From: Acanthosoma haemorrhoidale
Lineage: Eukaryota > Arthropoda > Insecta > Hemiptera > Acanthosomatidae
Reading direction: 5' to 3'
DNA length: 64,000 nucleotides
Assembly: GCA_930367205.1 (NCBI GenBank)
Contig: OV884009.1
Coordinates: 36,279,841 to 36,343,840, forward strand
Every line of letters begins with the position of its first letter. Position 1 is the stretch's first letter. The notes under the pieces are model-generated. The model was not told the origin of the DNA, made no database searches, and worked only from the letters and a program-made list of their open reading frames with translations. Of the stretch, positions 1-10,729 are shown in pieces. The position numbers were made by a program, and so were the translations under genes.

Positions 1-280
1 GCCTTTAATAGATTGAACTTAGCTGATCCCGCAGGCTTTATATTGTACACTTTTGCCGTCAGGCCATTAGATGCCAAAACTCGAAAACGAATTTAGTTCC
101 AGATCCGAAACACCGATTTGAAGGAATTTTCGGATTTTATCTACAAATTAATCATTCAGCTTCAAGCAAATACTATGACGTCAAATCAAAAAGCCACTCC
201 AGTTAACACTGACTATAAATATGCTCACCAGTCAAAAAAGGTGTTGATGTCTCCCGGAGCATTCACCGAGCATTTTAAAT

Positions 281-327
281 GGGGGGGAGGGGGGGGGAGA
301 GAGGGAGGGAGAGAGGGAGAGAGAGAA
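281..327. repeat. Purine-rich microsatellite, poly-G then (GGGA/GA)n
   Basis: Runs of seven or more G pass into GAGA/GGGA repeats on the plus strand. This is simple sequence with no coding value, although one spurious reading frame runs through it. Confidence 0.9.
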
Positions 328-359
328 TATGTATACTGTACATAGCATTTAACAAATCA

Positions 360-492
360 CAATATTAACATATTAAAAATTGAATAAAATGCATGCTACA
401 GGACATTTAATGATCTACTGTAAATAGATTCATGTGTATAGAATCTATATTGATTTGCATAATTTATTATAACAAGGGGCTATGAAAAAAAC
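360..492 (+). mobile_element. 3'-end fragment of non-LTR family B
   Basis: The stretch has the diagnostic 3' end also seen at 12010-12130 and 13470-13585: a TGTAAATAGATTC block, an inverted ATCTAT motif, then AAGGGGCTATGAAAAAA. It is diverged and shortened here, with an A-run at the end. No coding part remains. Confidence 0.5.
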
Positions 493-969
493 AAATTGCA
501 AAAGATTGTCAATTTCATTTGTATCTTTTCTGAAATTTTATAGGTACCTTTAATTTTTAGAATATGTTGTGTCGTCTGTTTTTGTCTTTATATTTTGTTG
601 TGGTAAGTCGGTACTTGTTAGTATGTCAATTTCTCTTTTAATAATTTTTGGGTATTTTTAAATTACACCTATCAAATTATTTTTTGTCTTGGCTTATATG
701 TTGGGTACGTAGGAAATCAGGAATATCGTTAAACAGGTAGGGATCAATTGTTTCTGTGTCTTCGCCTACTTCCATAAGTTCTATGTCATATACGGGGATT
801 TTAATATTTTGTTTGGTCTTTCAGTTCATTTTTAATTTTGAGAATGGTTCATAAAGTCCATCTAGTATTTCTATGTTTTTGTCTTTGTATTCAATAATAC
901 TTAGATTTTCTATAAAGTTTATTTTGATTTCGTTTATTCCTTTGTTTAATTGTAATTCTAGTATGGAAT

Positions 970-1290
970 GGAATTTTTGTTTTATTCGTCGTGATTATGT
1001 GGTTGTCAAAGTTAACGTTGAATCCTAGTTTTTTCATCGTTTATGTTCTAATAAAATAAATAAAGTTGTTGTTTTTCAAAGGGGAAACGTGTGGATCAAT
1101 GTCTTTTAATAGAGATTAATTGTTTCGTAACCTTTTTGTTTTTACGTATTGGTTGAGACAATAAACTTCTTCATAGTTCTGTTTTTGAGCCTGGTGGTAT
1201 TTTGCCTGAGTTAGTATCATTTTTCGCTGAGCCTCTATCAAGTAGCCATTTGGTGCCTTTGCTATCTTTTATATAGGGTGTTTATAGTAA
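970..1290 (-). pseudogene. Retroviral-type aspartic protease remnant
   Basis: Minus-strand frames show a WLLD-R-G motif at about 1230-1250 and, further on, a segment ending in KKLGFNVNFDNH, typical of the C-terminal half of Ty3/gypsy proteases. The catalytic Asp is present but the following Thr/Ser is replaced by Arg, and stops separate the two halves. It belongs to the degraded element at 570-2640. Confidence 0.55.
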
Positions 1291-2428
1291 TTGATATTCG
1301 GGCCATCTGGGATGTGGTCTGGGTCTAAAAAAGACTGAGGCATTTTGTTTATTCCTTTGTTTAATTGTGATTCTAGTATGGAATTTTTGTTTTATTCATC
1401 GTTATTTTATCTTCTAACTCTTTAATTTCTTTCATATTTGGTTTCATAATTGTTTAATTCCGTCTGGGTTCTCTTGTTATTCCTCCATATGGAACATTGG
1501 TTGTCTATTTTGTTCCGTCGCTATTCTCATAAAGACAATGTTTTGGGAGTGAGGGTTAAATGGTTGAGAGGGAGAGTAACTCGTCTGGGAGTAATTGTTA
1601 CTCCATTGCTGAGGCTTTTGGATTTGCCCAATCGTTTCTTGGTTGATCTTGGTAATTAGTTTGTGGCGTTTGATAATTATTTTGAGGAGGCTGTCAATTA
1701 TTTTGCAGTGGTTACCAATTGTTTCTTAGTTGCTAATTCATTCGGCCTTGTTCATACGGTCGATTGTTTCTAAACAATTATTTGTTGTAATTCGGATTAT
1801 AATTTTTACCTTACCTGCGTGGTGTATGATATCGCATTTGATGTATTCGATTAAAATATTCCTAATTGCGTCTGTATGTCCCTCTAATTCGATTTGGGCA
1901 TACGTAATAGTTGTTGCCTATCCTATTAAAAAATTCAATAAGATATTCTTTCGGATTTATCTTAATTGATTACAGTTCACCTTTCATGTGCTCATGTCGT
2001 GTTTTCCGAATGTGATAAATATCGATAACACTACTAAATTGATGAACTAATGGTATATTTTCGGTTTTGCTGATTAATTTTATTTCAATTATTTTTTAAT
2101 TATTTCAATTATCTAGAAGCCTTTGTCCATTATTAAATTTGGCAGTATTGTCTTCGTTATACTTTGTTTCACGAACGAGTCCACAAATAAAAGTAAATGT
2201 AATGAGTTGTTGGAGGTTTCCGTCATATTGAATCTTTCAGTAACAGATGTTAAGATGTTTGTAACCATGGAGTTGGTCTATAGTAACGATGGCGAGGATA
2301 ATTGTGGTCAGTGAATTCTACAGAAGATCAGGGCGATACCTAATGATGCAGTGAAGTCCGGCTGGGAAGTATCTGCAACTGGGGAGTGCAGTCGTTCTAT
2401 CTTACAATTCTTTCTAAAAACGTTCAGG

Positions 2429-2446
2429 GTCCCTGTTCGGGCGCCA
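2429..2446 (-). other. tRNA-Lys-type primer-binding site
   Basis: The minus strand reads TGGCGCCCGAACAGGGAC, an exact 18-nt match to the complement of a tRNA-Lys 3' end as used by many retroviruses. It sits directly inside the presumed 5' LTR edge (..ATATAACT) and upstream of the gag remnant, as expected. Confidence 0.8.
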
Positions 2447-3179
2447 GTTATATCTCCAAAAAGATCGAGAGCCAAAAAAAAAAAAAAATTGTTCCAAAAA
2501 AACAGTTACATTTAAAATTTCTAACTACGTGACTGTGGCGCGGTGTGCCAACGAGTTTATATAGCGTTTCTTGAACGCTGAACTAGGAGTGCTGGTAATA
2601 AGGCTTATCATGACCATATATCGGCATAAAGGTGAGTGGGCCCATAGGAGATGGGAATATATACCAATTAGTAAATTAAAAAAAATCATTTCATATTTTT
2701 TGAACCAAACAAAAAATTAAAAATACAAGCTGATTCAAGCAGCAGTGCTTTAGGTTGCTCGTTAATACACGAAAGTATGCCAGCAAATATTGAGCCCATG
2801 TGAACAAAAATAAACTCAAATTGATAGAGAATCGCTATTGTTACATTTGCTTTCTCCGAATTCCATAATTATGTTTATCGCCACACAAATGTGGTTCACT
2901 GATCATTCCCCTTTAACTTCGATTGTTCATAATGATTTATAAAAAAATAATAGGGTTAAAAGTCTCAGATTAATGCTCTCATCCTATAAATTTGAATTGC
3001 CTGGAAAATTAATGGCGATAGCTGACCTGCCTATATAGAGCCTACTTTCTAGAGCATTCTCAGTGACATATGTTAAGGCCGCTGAATCAATGAAGGATGT
3101 TATACATACAGTAGGGGGTCCAGTTAGATCGCTCCGAGTTTCAGATGCAAATTTTGAAAATGAAAACTAAGTTAGATGC

Positions 3180-3560
3180 AGATATAAGTGAAATTCTTAA
3201 ATTGTATAAGGAAGGGTGGACTGATTTATTACATTATTGTGGGGACGTCAGTCATTGTAATAAAATAAGAAATAATATTTCTGTTTGAAAATGGATTAAT
3301 TTATTTTGATGAAAGACTAATTATTCTCATTCCTTACAGAAAACGCATTCTGAAAGTGGTTCATGAAACTTAGGGCTTCCTAAAACCAAGGAATCGGCCA
3401 AGAAATATTTCTTCTGCCCTGGGATCATGTCGGAAACTAATGTTGTAAAAACAGGTGTAATGTGTGCGGGAAATTACAAAATTCAAGAGTTTCTCCTCCC
3501 TTGGTTGGAATGGATGCTCTTGAATTCGGTGGTAACTATTCTCCTTGATGTGTTGAATTG
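3180..3560 (+). pseudogene. Ty3/gypsy RNase H-integrase junction remnant (zinc-binding domain)
   Basis: Plus-strand frames with a few stops and shifts encode the H-H-C-C integrase zinc-binding region. There is a histidine pair around VVHET and LGLPKTKESAKKYF, followed by FCPGIM and two cysteines near VMCAGNYK. Upstream lies an acidic linker typical of the RNase H to integrase boundary. The orientation is opposite to the neighbouring gypsy remnant, so it is a separate element. No LTRs were recognised. Confidence 0.6.
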
Positions 3561-3599
3561 AAGCAGTTGAAAGATCCTTGAAAAATCCTCCAAAACAAT

Positions 3600-4860
3600 A
3601 ATTCAGTACGGTAACTCTATTTTTTCTTCATTTGAAATCCGAAAATCCTTATCATTGGTGATAATAACTCTCTTGAATTTAATTTTTTTTTCATATTAAT
3701 GGAATTTCAATATATGCACCACTAGCCGTTACCATCCCAAAAGTTATTGCCTAGCTGGTAGCTGGTAGGCAGTTGGTGTGGCGAAATCCATGTTAAAAAA
3801 ATGTTGTAGCGAGAAAGATGATTTAGACTATTAGTATTTGCTTGCTGTTATTATTGTATTTTTTAATTTATAATTACTTATTATTTACGTATCGAATTAA
3901 AAAAACAAAAACAATTCATTTTAATAAAATAAAACATTTTGGACTAAGGGGACTTCTGCACTGTTTATATTTTAGTTAATAATTGTTAGTATTAATGATT
4001 TGGTTTGTCCCCACACGCACAGTCAAGAATTTTATCTTTTTAGTGTGACTTTTCATTTTAGTGAATAATTTAGCTCAGAGCTGTCGAAAACGTTATTGCC
4101 GAATAAATAGCACATTGTGGAAAGACGAAGAAGTTCCATTATTTAACTATAGCCATTTAATTATCTTTACAGAACGATAAACGTTTTTCGCAAAAGAAAG
4201 GACGAACTCTGCAAATAATTCAACGAGTTTGTTGGGAATTAGGTCGATGAATGGGAGTCGTTAAGTATTCATCATATATATTAACGCGTAACGTTTCTGT
4301 ATACTGATGTATGTCCTGAAATATACAGTAGGTAGAAACGTTGTCCATTACATTTGATGAAACCCTAACGAATCTTTTTCATCATCATAAGCCCATTTCC
4401 TCATAGACTCAACCGTTTATTTATAACTCACAGTTCCTACTCAGTAATTTGGAGCAGGATTGCACCAATGCCCATGCGTGGGGTAATTTTCCGACGAGAC
4501 AAAAGTAGACCCTCAAGTCAATAACAAGCTCTTCTTAGAACATTCGATATCAATTTGCCTCTACATCTTTAATAAAGCATCGATGTGATAAAATATTTAC
4601 ATGAGAGAATACCTAGCTTTTACGTCGGCCAGTGGTATCCATGGAGACCGCCAGCAAACTAACAGAGAGGCGCACGCTATACCTCAATCAAAAACTCCTT
4701 CTCAAACTTTTTAGTACATATTATATTCATAGGCTTATTTTCATGTTTTTTTTATTGCCTTGTCGGCGAAAAATATATATAAAGTTCAGACTGATTAATA
4801 ATTTCAATATCAAAGTATCCGGATAGTTAAATTTTCCTGTAATAAAAAAATAACTTCTAC
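3600..4860. other. AT-rich DNA without recognisable genes
   Basis: Only short chance reading frames occur. A segment at about 4380-4560 has more even base composition and may be an old repeat, but I could not assign it. Confidence 0.5.
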
Positions 4861-4865
4861 CGAAA

Positions 4866-5037
4866 AAAAAGATAGTCATAAAATAAGGGATTCGAAGCCA
4901 GGACCTCCAGTTAGTTCTCAACCAAGCCAACTGACCCATTCCTATTATACCCGCAGCCTAGTCAATATCTCTTAGCTGGCCACTGTATAATCACCAGAAT
5001 GGCAATCTTTTAAAAGATAATACAGTGTAGTTTATGC
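4866..5037 (-). repeat. tRNA-derived SINE copy (S1)
   Basis: On the minus strand a tRNA-like head shows an A-box-like GGTCAGTTGGCTTGG and a B-box GGCTTCGAATCCC, followed by a tail (TGACTATCTTTTTTTTCGG) similar to the other copies here. A 5' segment (ATAAACTAC..., GAGATATTGACTAGGCT) is shared with copy S2. Confidence 0.5.
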
Positions 5038-5084
5038 TTTTTACGGCAGTAGATGTATCAATTGTTTATAATTTTTTTTCTACT

Positions 5085-5510
5085 TTTTATTGTGATAAAA
5101 TTACATCCTACCTTACTGGGCAATTAATTGTCTTCAATTTTCTCATTCACACCATATATGCAATTCTTCACTCATTCGCTCATTCATACAGTATTTACAA
5201 ACAGTCCAGAGACCTCCATAACCCGCATGATTGTCCCCTCGCATGCGAAAGAGGAAGCGGAGTCTTGGGAAGTCCCCCACGTGGCTATATCAGCCGCGTC
5301 ACCGGCTACGAGCCAGTGGAGGCTGACAGAGAGCTTGAGAGTCACAGACGCTTAGGAGATGATTAGAGGAACTGGGACTCCCACTGTCACGTACTTATTG
5401 CAGGTCACGATGCCACTACCCCATTAGTCTCCGAAGAGGATTATAGGGATGTGTGGCATAGTGTAATGACTGTGCTAGGGGATTAGGGTGGTCCAATAGG
5501 TTTATAATTT
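5085..5510 (-). mobile_element. Jockey-like non-LTR retrotransposon, 3' fragment (J1)
   Basis: This is a 5'-truncated copy of the dominant family of the window. In plus orientation it begins with the family 3' end (AAAATTACATCCTACC for the usual ATTACAATCTGCC), runs through the TTTACAAACAGYCCAGAGACC and GAAGCGGAGTCTTGGGAAG blocks, and ends in the GATTAGGGTGG block near 5490. Only the extreme C-terminus of ORF2 and the 3' UTR are present. It is clearly diverged. Confidence 0.8.
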
Positions 5511-5519
5511 ATAATCTAG

Positions 5520-6490
5520 CGATATTTTTAGGGGCAAATCAAGTTTTGTTTTAAAATGAATATCTGGTTAAATGGAAAATCTGAAGTATGTCTTGTTAAG
5601 CCAGGTAGGCAAGGACCTTTTGGAAAAAACATTTCAATATGGTGGGGGTAGATGGTAGATGAACAGCACCTTTAAGGAGACAGAGCGTTCAGTCTTAATC
5701 GGCCTTGCATTCAGTCAATTAAGTCGTTCAACAGAAGAGATGAAGACCCGGGAGTTGAAAAGAGGCCGGAGAATAAAAGCCACCTGGAGCAAAGAACCCC
5801 TCCCTCATCCAGCAAGATGAATGTACCCAATTTATGTCCAAATTTATAATTATCCAATTTAGTAATTAGGTCACAAATTATTTTCCCCGGAGGTGTGTTT
5901 TAAAACATTGTCAAACTTTCGCGGTCCAAAAATGTTAAACCTCCCCACCCCCCTCCACCAACACTCTACAACCCTAAGCTACCTGCTTTCCTTATTAAAA
6001 CTTTCCTTTGAAATCAGTTATCTGACGGTACGCGTTGCCGGCTGAAGCATTAGTATTTTCTGTTTAACATTTTGTCGTGGTCCGTACAAAACTTTCCTTC
6101 GATCAGCCATTCGGTGGCCACTTCTCTAGAACCATTTAGATCATATTAATTGAAATGATATAAATTAAACCATTATAATTTATGAACGTTTTTATATATT
6201 TTTTTTTTTTTTTCCCTTAGCTCTCAAACTTATAAAATAGGATGTGGGAAAATTACTTTGGGCTAATGAGTGCCTTTCACTAAGGAGAGTCCCCCATTTG
6301 AAGGATGTATGAGAAGGATATAGGGTGGGGTATGCCTAAAGGAGGCGGGTGGAATCAGGAAGGTAGTGAGAGTCTACCGAGGGTGGACGTTTTTATAAAT
6401 GTCGTTTGAATCATTATAAATGAGAGAGTAAAATATTTTAACAGTTATTATGAGTTATTATTTCATAGCTGTGGCCTGTATACCCCCCGC
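5520..6490. other. Intergenic DNA, no gene recognised
   Basis: The stretch contains a T-run at 6198-6213 and G-rich patches near 6290-6390. No conserved reading frame or repeat family was recognised. Confidence 0.5.
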
Positions 6491-6493
6491 TCG

Positions 6494-6690
6494 TTTACTG
6501 TTAGTTGCAAAAGAGATTCTAACCCGGGACTTTCAGATCTCAGACCAGGTGCTGTTTTAACTGAGCCATCCCTGTCAAACCGGTAGTCTAGTCAATATCT
6601 AATCTCTCTAGCAGCTGGTCTCGCACAGCCTCTATATAGTCACCTGGGTGACTACCATCTAAAGGGGACTACAACGTAGTTTATGTACAT
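6494..6690 (-). repeat. tRNA-derived SINE copy (S2)
   Basis: The minus strand shows an A-box-like GGGATGGCTCAGTT and a B-box-like CCGGGTTAGAATCTC. They are preceded by the 5' segment shared with S1 (ATAAACTAC, AGATATTGACTAG). The tRNA part is diverged and the 3' tail is not preserved. Confidence 0.45.
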
Positions 6691-7334
6691 TTGTACGATT
6701 TTTTTTTTTATGAAGATAGAATAGTTTATATAATACTGGTAATACAACAACTCAAAAAGGAAAAAATATATATGAGGCATACGGAAAGAATAATTTCAAA
6801 AAGAATTACCACGCAAGGTTCCCACAATTAACGAACGGTACCTACAGTACCTTCTACCGAATCCGAGGCATATAATTTTCCTCTGATATAGTTTGTTATA
6901 TTTAAAAGGTACAACACAAAAACATGAAACATTGCATGCAGTACTATATTGGGGCTTAACCTGCCGATTGGAAAACGGAAGATTAACACAGCCTTAGGTG
7001 ATTTAAATGGGTATTCAATTAATAATATAAACAAAAATTGAATATATGAACGGAAAACATATCATTTTATTTCTCTGTAGCTTTTTCAAAAATAAATAAA
7101 TTGAATATATCTAAAATTAAAAAAAACTTTATTAATAATATAAATATATTTTTTAAGAAAGTTATTTTTTTTGTAAAATAACAATTTTTCCTGCATTAAT
7201 CATTGTGCTATAAAGAGTTCACACATACCTTGTATACCATTCCACTAACTCAAAATTTACAGTTCAAACCAACAATCATGCAATATGTTCATACAAATAA
7301 TTATTACAATAATAATCGGTGTATTAGAGTAGTT

Positions 7335-7415
7335 ATTAGCCGAAGAAAAATTATACTATCAGGACTCGAACCCGGGTCCTCTACAATATCCAGTCGGGTG
7401 CTCTTTTTTAGTACA
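7335..7415 (-). repeat. tRNA-derived SINE copy (S3), partial
   Basis: The minus strand carries GAGCACCCGACTGG, then the B-box CCGGGTTCGAGTCCTG and the tail ATAGTATAATTTTTCTTCGG, which matches S4 and S5. The 5' segment of S1 and S2 is absent. Confidence 0.5.
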
Positions 7416-7991
7416 TATAGACATTACAACATATTTCGGATTACATATTTATTATTGGTTGTAAGTATCGGATTTTGATACTGATATTCAGCTTGATTAG
7501 GCTCCTAGTTATAGCATAAGATTGTACGTGGCTGCATCTCGCGTGACTGGGACCGCCTAAGTGACTTCCCTCTCAGTAATTTTGGTCTGCTCATAATAAT
7601 ATTTCCATTTAGTTCATTGGATATTCAGATTGCCAAATGCGGTTAGGGGAAGAAGTTTCCCAAAATGAACAGAGGCTATATCTAAGTTATATCAACCACC
7701 GGTATAGTTTTCTATTCAACCTGTAATGAAAATTTAACGGTCAAAGAATGAGATATTATTAGCGTGACGAATGAGACAATTATAACACTCAATTAATCTT
7801 ACAGTAATAAATTCCTCTTTTATTGACACTTCCAACTATCGAAGCACTTAAACATTCCTTAGTGAAGTGGCCTCATAAATCTAATTTACAATAATCTTTG
7901 AAAGACATAATAGAAGAAATAATTAGTCCACTCTCTTCTGATATTTTGTAATTTGTGATATCACCTTTTTTCAGACAACGGTGATATCATA

Positions 7992-8110
7992 TGTCTTTGA
8001 TCGTGTACTCTCAGGATTTTCACGATTCGGCGAAAACCGCTCATCCGAATCCATTTACACTTGCCCATACTATCCTCCTTGTTACCTAAAATGGCCGCGT
8101 GATCTGTTGA
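7992..8110 (+). repeat. 119-bp fragment of a non-LTR element, first copy
   Basis: This block is about 95% identical by eye to 8424-8542. It encodes, with a frameshift, the C-terminal end of a Jockey-type ORF2 (plus strand). It stands alone here without the upstream part. Confidence 0.65.
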
Positions 8111-8239
8111 CACCCTAATTAAAATAAACTTTATTTTCCACGTCAAATACTGTCCCATGTCTAGGTTTTCATCTAGACAAAAGATTGACTAGCAGCCCTC
8201 ATAAAATACTTAAGAGACAAGATTTAAGCAGTTGATTTG

Positions 8240-8545
8240 AACAGTACTGCAGATTGGTAATTGAACTTATTCAAAACAATTTGTATTTACGGACTAGAAC
8301 TATGGGGAACAATAACCTAAACCTTCGAACATTAGGCAAATCAATCGTTCCAATCCTAAAAACTGTAATCATCTCTACCTTGTGCTTTACAAATTCATCT
8401 CCTCACAGTGCTCTCCATGTACTTGTCTTTGATCGTGTACTCTCAGGATTTTCACGATTCGGCGAAAACCGCTCATCCAAATCCATTGACACTCGCCCAT
8501 ACTATCCTCCTCGTTACTTAAAATGGCCGCGTGATCTGTTGATTT
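8240..8545 (+). pseudogene. Jockey-type reverse transcriptase C-terminus remnant, second family
   Basis: Plus-strand frames show a YGLELWGT-like motif near 8288-8312, a QSFQSK-like helix remnant, and a C-terminal end around PRYLKWPRDLL, all hallmarks of the ORF2 tail in Jockey-clade elements. Two or more frameshifts break it. The orientation is opposite to most Jockey copies in the window, and the nucleotide sequence is different from that family. Confidence 0.55.
8424..8542 (+). repeat. 119-bp fragment, second copy
   Basis: This is the duplicate of 7992-8110, here in its natural place at the end of the RT C-terminus remnant. Confidence 0.65.
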
Positions 8546-8631
8546 GGAGTCTTGGCACTGGCCATCTTCCTCCCCATTCATGCCACGAGTGTCCATCTCG
8601 CTCTATCCATGGTCTTCACCTCTAGGTGAAA

Positions 8632-8662
8632 AGGCCTGAAGGGGAGGGCCTGAAGGGGAGGG
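8632..8662. repeat. Two tandem copies of GGCCTGAAGGGGAG
   Basis: A 14-bp unit is repeated exactly twice and followed by GGCCTG, directly downstream of the RT remnant. Confidence 0.85.
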
Positions 8663-9274
8663 CCTGTTCATGTATATATGATCAGAAGATGACTTATGAT
8701 CAGTACGCACCAATATGGGCATATTTCTGAGCGAATATACCTGGGTACACAGGAACCGAATTACTATCAGCTGTCTGTGGAAACGAAAAAGGAGGATTAT
8801 GTTTGCCAATCGCTGTTACTTCGGACAATCTTGCATATTGGCGTACCAAGATGGCAGTGATTCGTTCAGCGATTGAAAAGCTGGACAACAACCAAAGAAA
8901 CGGACCTCCTAATATTTGGAAAGAAAGTTCTCAGACTCACGTAGGGACATGTTCTGCCGGCTCATGGAGACGCTGAAGCAGCCAAGAGGTATAGCAGTTG
9001 TTCAAAGAGCCTGGTGTAGTATATTTCATCGAGGTAAATTTGAATAGAGTAAATTACCTGAAACAATAAAAAAAGTGACGAAACTGATTCATGAACTATT
9101 TAGTTAAATGGTACCATTATTTTACGGGAGTTGCTATGATAAAAGATGGAAAACAAAATTATTTTTAGACATAAGACCCAAAAGCTGTTAGCTCAATGTT
9201 TTATTTAATAGCTATTAATGACAAAAAGTTCTAATTTTTTTTTTACGAAAATATATGCCCGGCAAAGAACTGTA

Positions 9275-9425
9275 TGTATGTTATTGCCAACACTGTTTTC
9301 CTGATTACCTCCCCGTTAGGGTACATTTTGTTTTATTTTCATATGTTCTTTGTTGATGTTAGTTACACAGTTCTTTAATTATTATATGCTAATATCAATC
9401 TTTCCCTTGAGTCATGAGAGTAAGT
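9275..9425 (+). repeat. Left LTR of the mag-like element
   Basis: It is alignable by eye with 10594-10727 over most of its length, with small indels. It ends just before the primer-binding-like TTGGTGACGAGG. Confidence 0.6.
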
Positions 9426-9474
9426 TGGTGACGAGGATAAAGTGGTAACAATATGTATTCAATGTACAGCTTTT

Positions 9475-10510
9475 TTGTACAGACAGGATTTCGTGTCTGT
9501 ATTCCTAAATCATTACGCCAAAAGATTCGAAAGGAATTACATTTCACACACTTGGGAGTATCAAGAATGAGATCCCTGGAACGTCGCTATTGCTACTGCC
9601 GAAACATAGACCAGGATATTGACAGCCATGTTCGATCTTGTGCAGCCTGTTCCCAGATCAAGAACAATCCACCCAAAGAAGTTGTCTTCCCGTGGGATGA
9701 GCCAGATATGTTTCAACGTATCCATATGGACTATGATGATGCCTTCCTTGATCATTATTATTTTATATATAGTAGTAGATTCCAAGTCAAGTACTTAGTA
9801 ATGGCCTAAAAGTTAGATTCGCAAAATAAGCTCCTACATCTGCATAATTTAATTTTTACCTCGAGGCTTCAGACAACGCAAGTATCTTCAGGAGTACAGA
9901 ATTTTCCAATTTTTGTGTTACCAGTGGAATTCATCAAAAAACTATTACCTCCGGACACCCGGCTAGAAATGAATTGGCAGAGCGCTATGTACACATTTTA
10001 AAAAACAAACTGTAGTTTGTAAAACTTCTTTTTTTTTTTTCTTTTTTTTTTAACCACTTCATCATGATAAAATTACAATCTGCCTGATTGGGCTATAAGT
10101 AATTGTGCTATATGATCTCGTTCATACCAATTTACAATTTTCATTCACTCGCTCATTCATACTATATATACAAACAGCCCAGGGGCCCCCCAAGTCCACA
10201 TGGTTGTCACCTCCCTCGCGTGCGAAGGAGGAAGCGGAGTCTTGGGAAGTCCCCCACGCTCCTACGTCTGCCGCGTCTCTGGATAAGTTTGTAAAACTAA
10301 GTAAAATACTTAGTACATGACATCTTAATCAGCTTTCGAGCAACTCTACTTCAGTCTGGCAAATCACTAGCCGAATATTATTTAAATAGACCACTAATAA
10401 TTAAATTAGACTTACTCCGTCTTCCGGGTCGGCATTACCGCACTTCAGCCCAGGTTGTAAAACGCCATTTTAGTTTGGAAGAGCGAGTGTTTTAAGGAAT
10501 TACATAGGAA
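9475..10510 (+). pseudogene. Gypsy integrase remnant, split by a retrotransposon
   Basis: The zinc-binding domain is clear at 9480-9660: HFTHLGVSRM supplies the two His, and RSCAACSQIK the two Cys. The integrase core starts with a FPWDEPDMFQRIHMDY segment (9690-9730), then breaks. A second core part with SDNA-like and SGHPARNELAERYV follows at 9870-10000 in another frame. The C-terminal part, with YYLNRPL and a basic tail, resumes at 10325-10500 after the inserted Jockey copy. The third acidic catalytic position appears in the NELAERYV piece. Frameshifts and the insertion make it inactive. Confidence 0.7.
10027..10285 (-). mobile_element. Jockey-like insertion (J2) with 13-bp target-site duplication
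   Basis: A T-rich run (10027-10051, an interrupted poly-A tail on the minus strand) leads into the family 3' end ATTACAATCTGCC, and the copy stops in the CGTCTGCCGCGTC block. It is flanked on both sides by AGTTTGTAAAACT (10014-10026 and 10286-10298). This is a textbook target-primed insertion into the integrase gene. Confidence 0.88.
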
Positions 10511-10593
10511 GTAAACTATGGAATTTTGGCACCATCATTAAAATACTGGGACAGTTTTATAATGATTCATATTAACATTAGCTTCAAAAATAA

Positions 10594-10727
10594 GTTATGA
10601 TATTGCCAACACTGTTTTCTGATTACCTCACCGTTAGGTTACATTTTTTTATTTTCATATGTTCTTTGTTGATGATACAGCTCTTTAATTATTATGTGTT
10701 ATCCTCAATTTTGAGTTATGACAAGGT
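10594..10727 (+). repeat. Right LTR of the mag-like element
   Basis: It is the partner of the left LTR. No clear polypurine tract precedes it, which suggests decay or that the region before it has been rearranged. Confidence 0.55.
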
Positions 10728-10729
10728 TG

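Larger units (their letters stand above)
570..2640 (-). mobile_element. Degraded errantivirus-like Ty3/gypsy retroelement (5' LTR part, PBS, gag, protease)
   Basis: Read on the minus strand, from high to low coordinates: an LTR part with a TATATAAA box (near 2560), a primer-binding site at 2429-2446, a decayed gag region with an Asn/Gln/Pro-rich tail (about 1970-1390, several stops), then an aspartic protease remnant (about 1290-960) in which the WLLD-x-G active site reads D-R-G rather than D-T/S-G. The frame continues in pieces to about 570 toward where reverse transcriptase should start. No RT, RNase H, integrase or envelope was found on this strand, so the element is 3'-truncated as well as frameshifted. 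Reading order and the LTR boundary ending in AACT just before the PBS fit insect errantivirus-type elements. Confidence 0.65.
9275..10727 (+). mobile_element. Internally deleted mag-like Ty3/gypsy element with short LTRs
   Basis: Two direct repeats of about 130-150 bp (9275-9425 and about 10594-10727), sharing TATTGCCAACACTGTTTTC and CATATGTTCTTTGTTGATG, flank an integrase remnant on the plus strand. Directly after the left repeat lies TTGGTGACGAGGATAA, close to the tRNA-Ser-type primer-binding site of mag-like elements. Gag, protease and reverse transcriptase are missing, so the leader joins the integrase region almost directly near 9475. Short LTRs fit the mag lineage. The integrase is further split by a Jockey-like insertion at 10027-10285. 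After the right repeat a PBS-like TTGGTTGATGATGGG follows, so the right repeat could be the LTR of a second copy. Confidence 0.65.

Noticed and set aside
118..345. 75-codon open frame at the start of the window
   Set aside because: Its C-terminal third is a translated G/GA microsatellite and the rest shows no family features.
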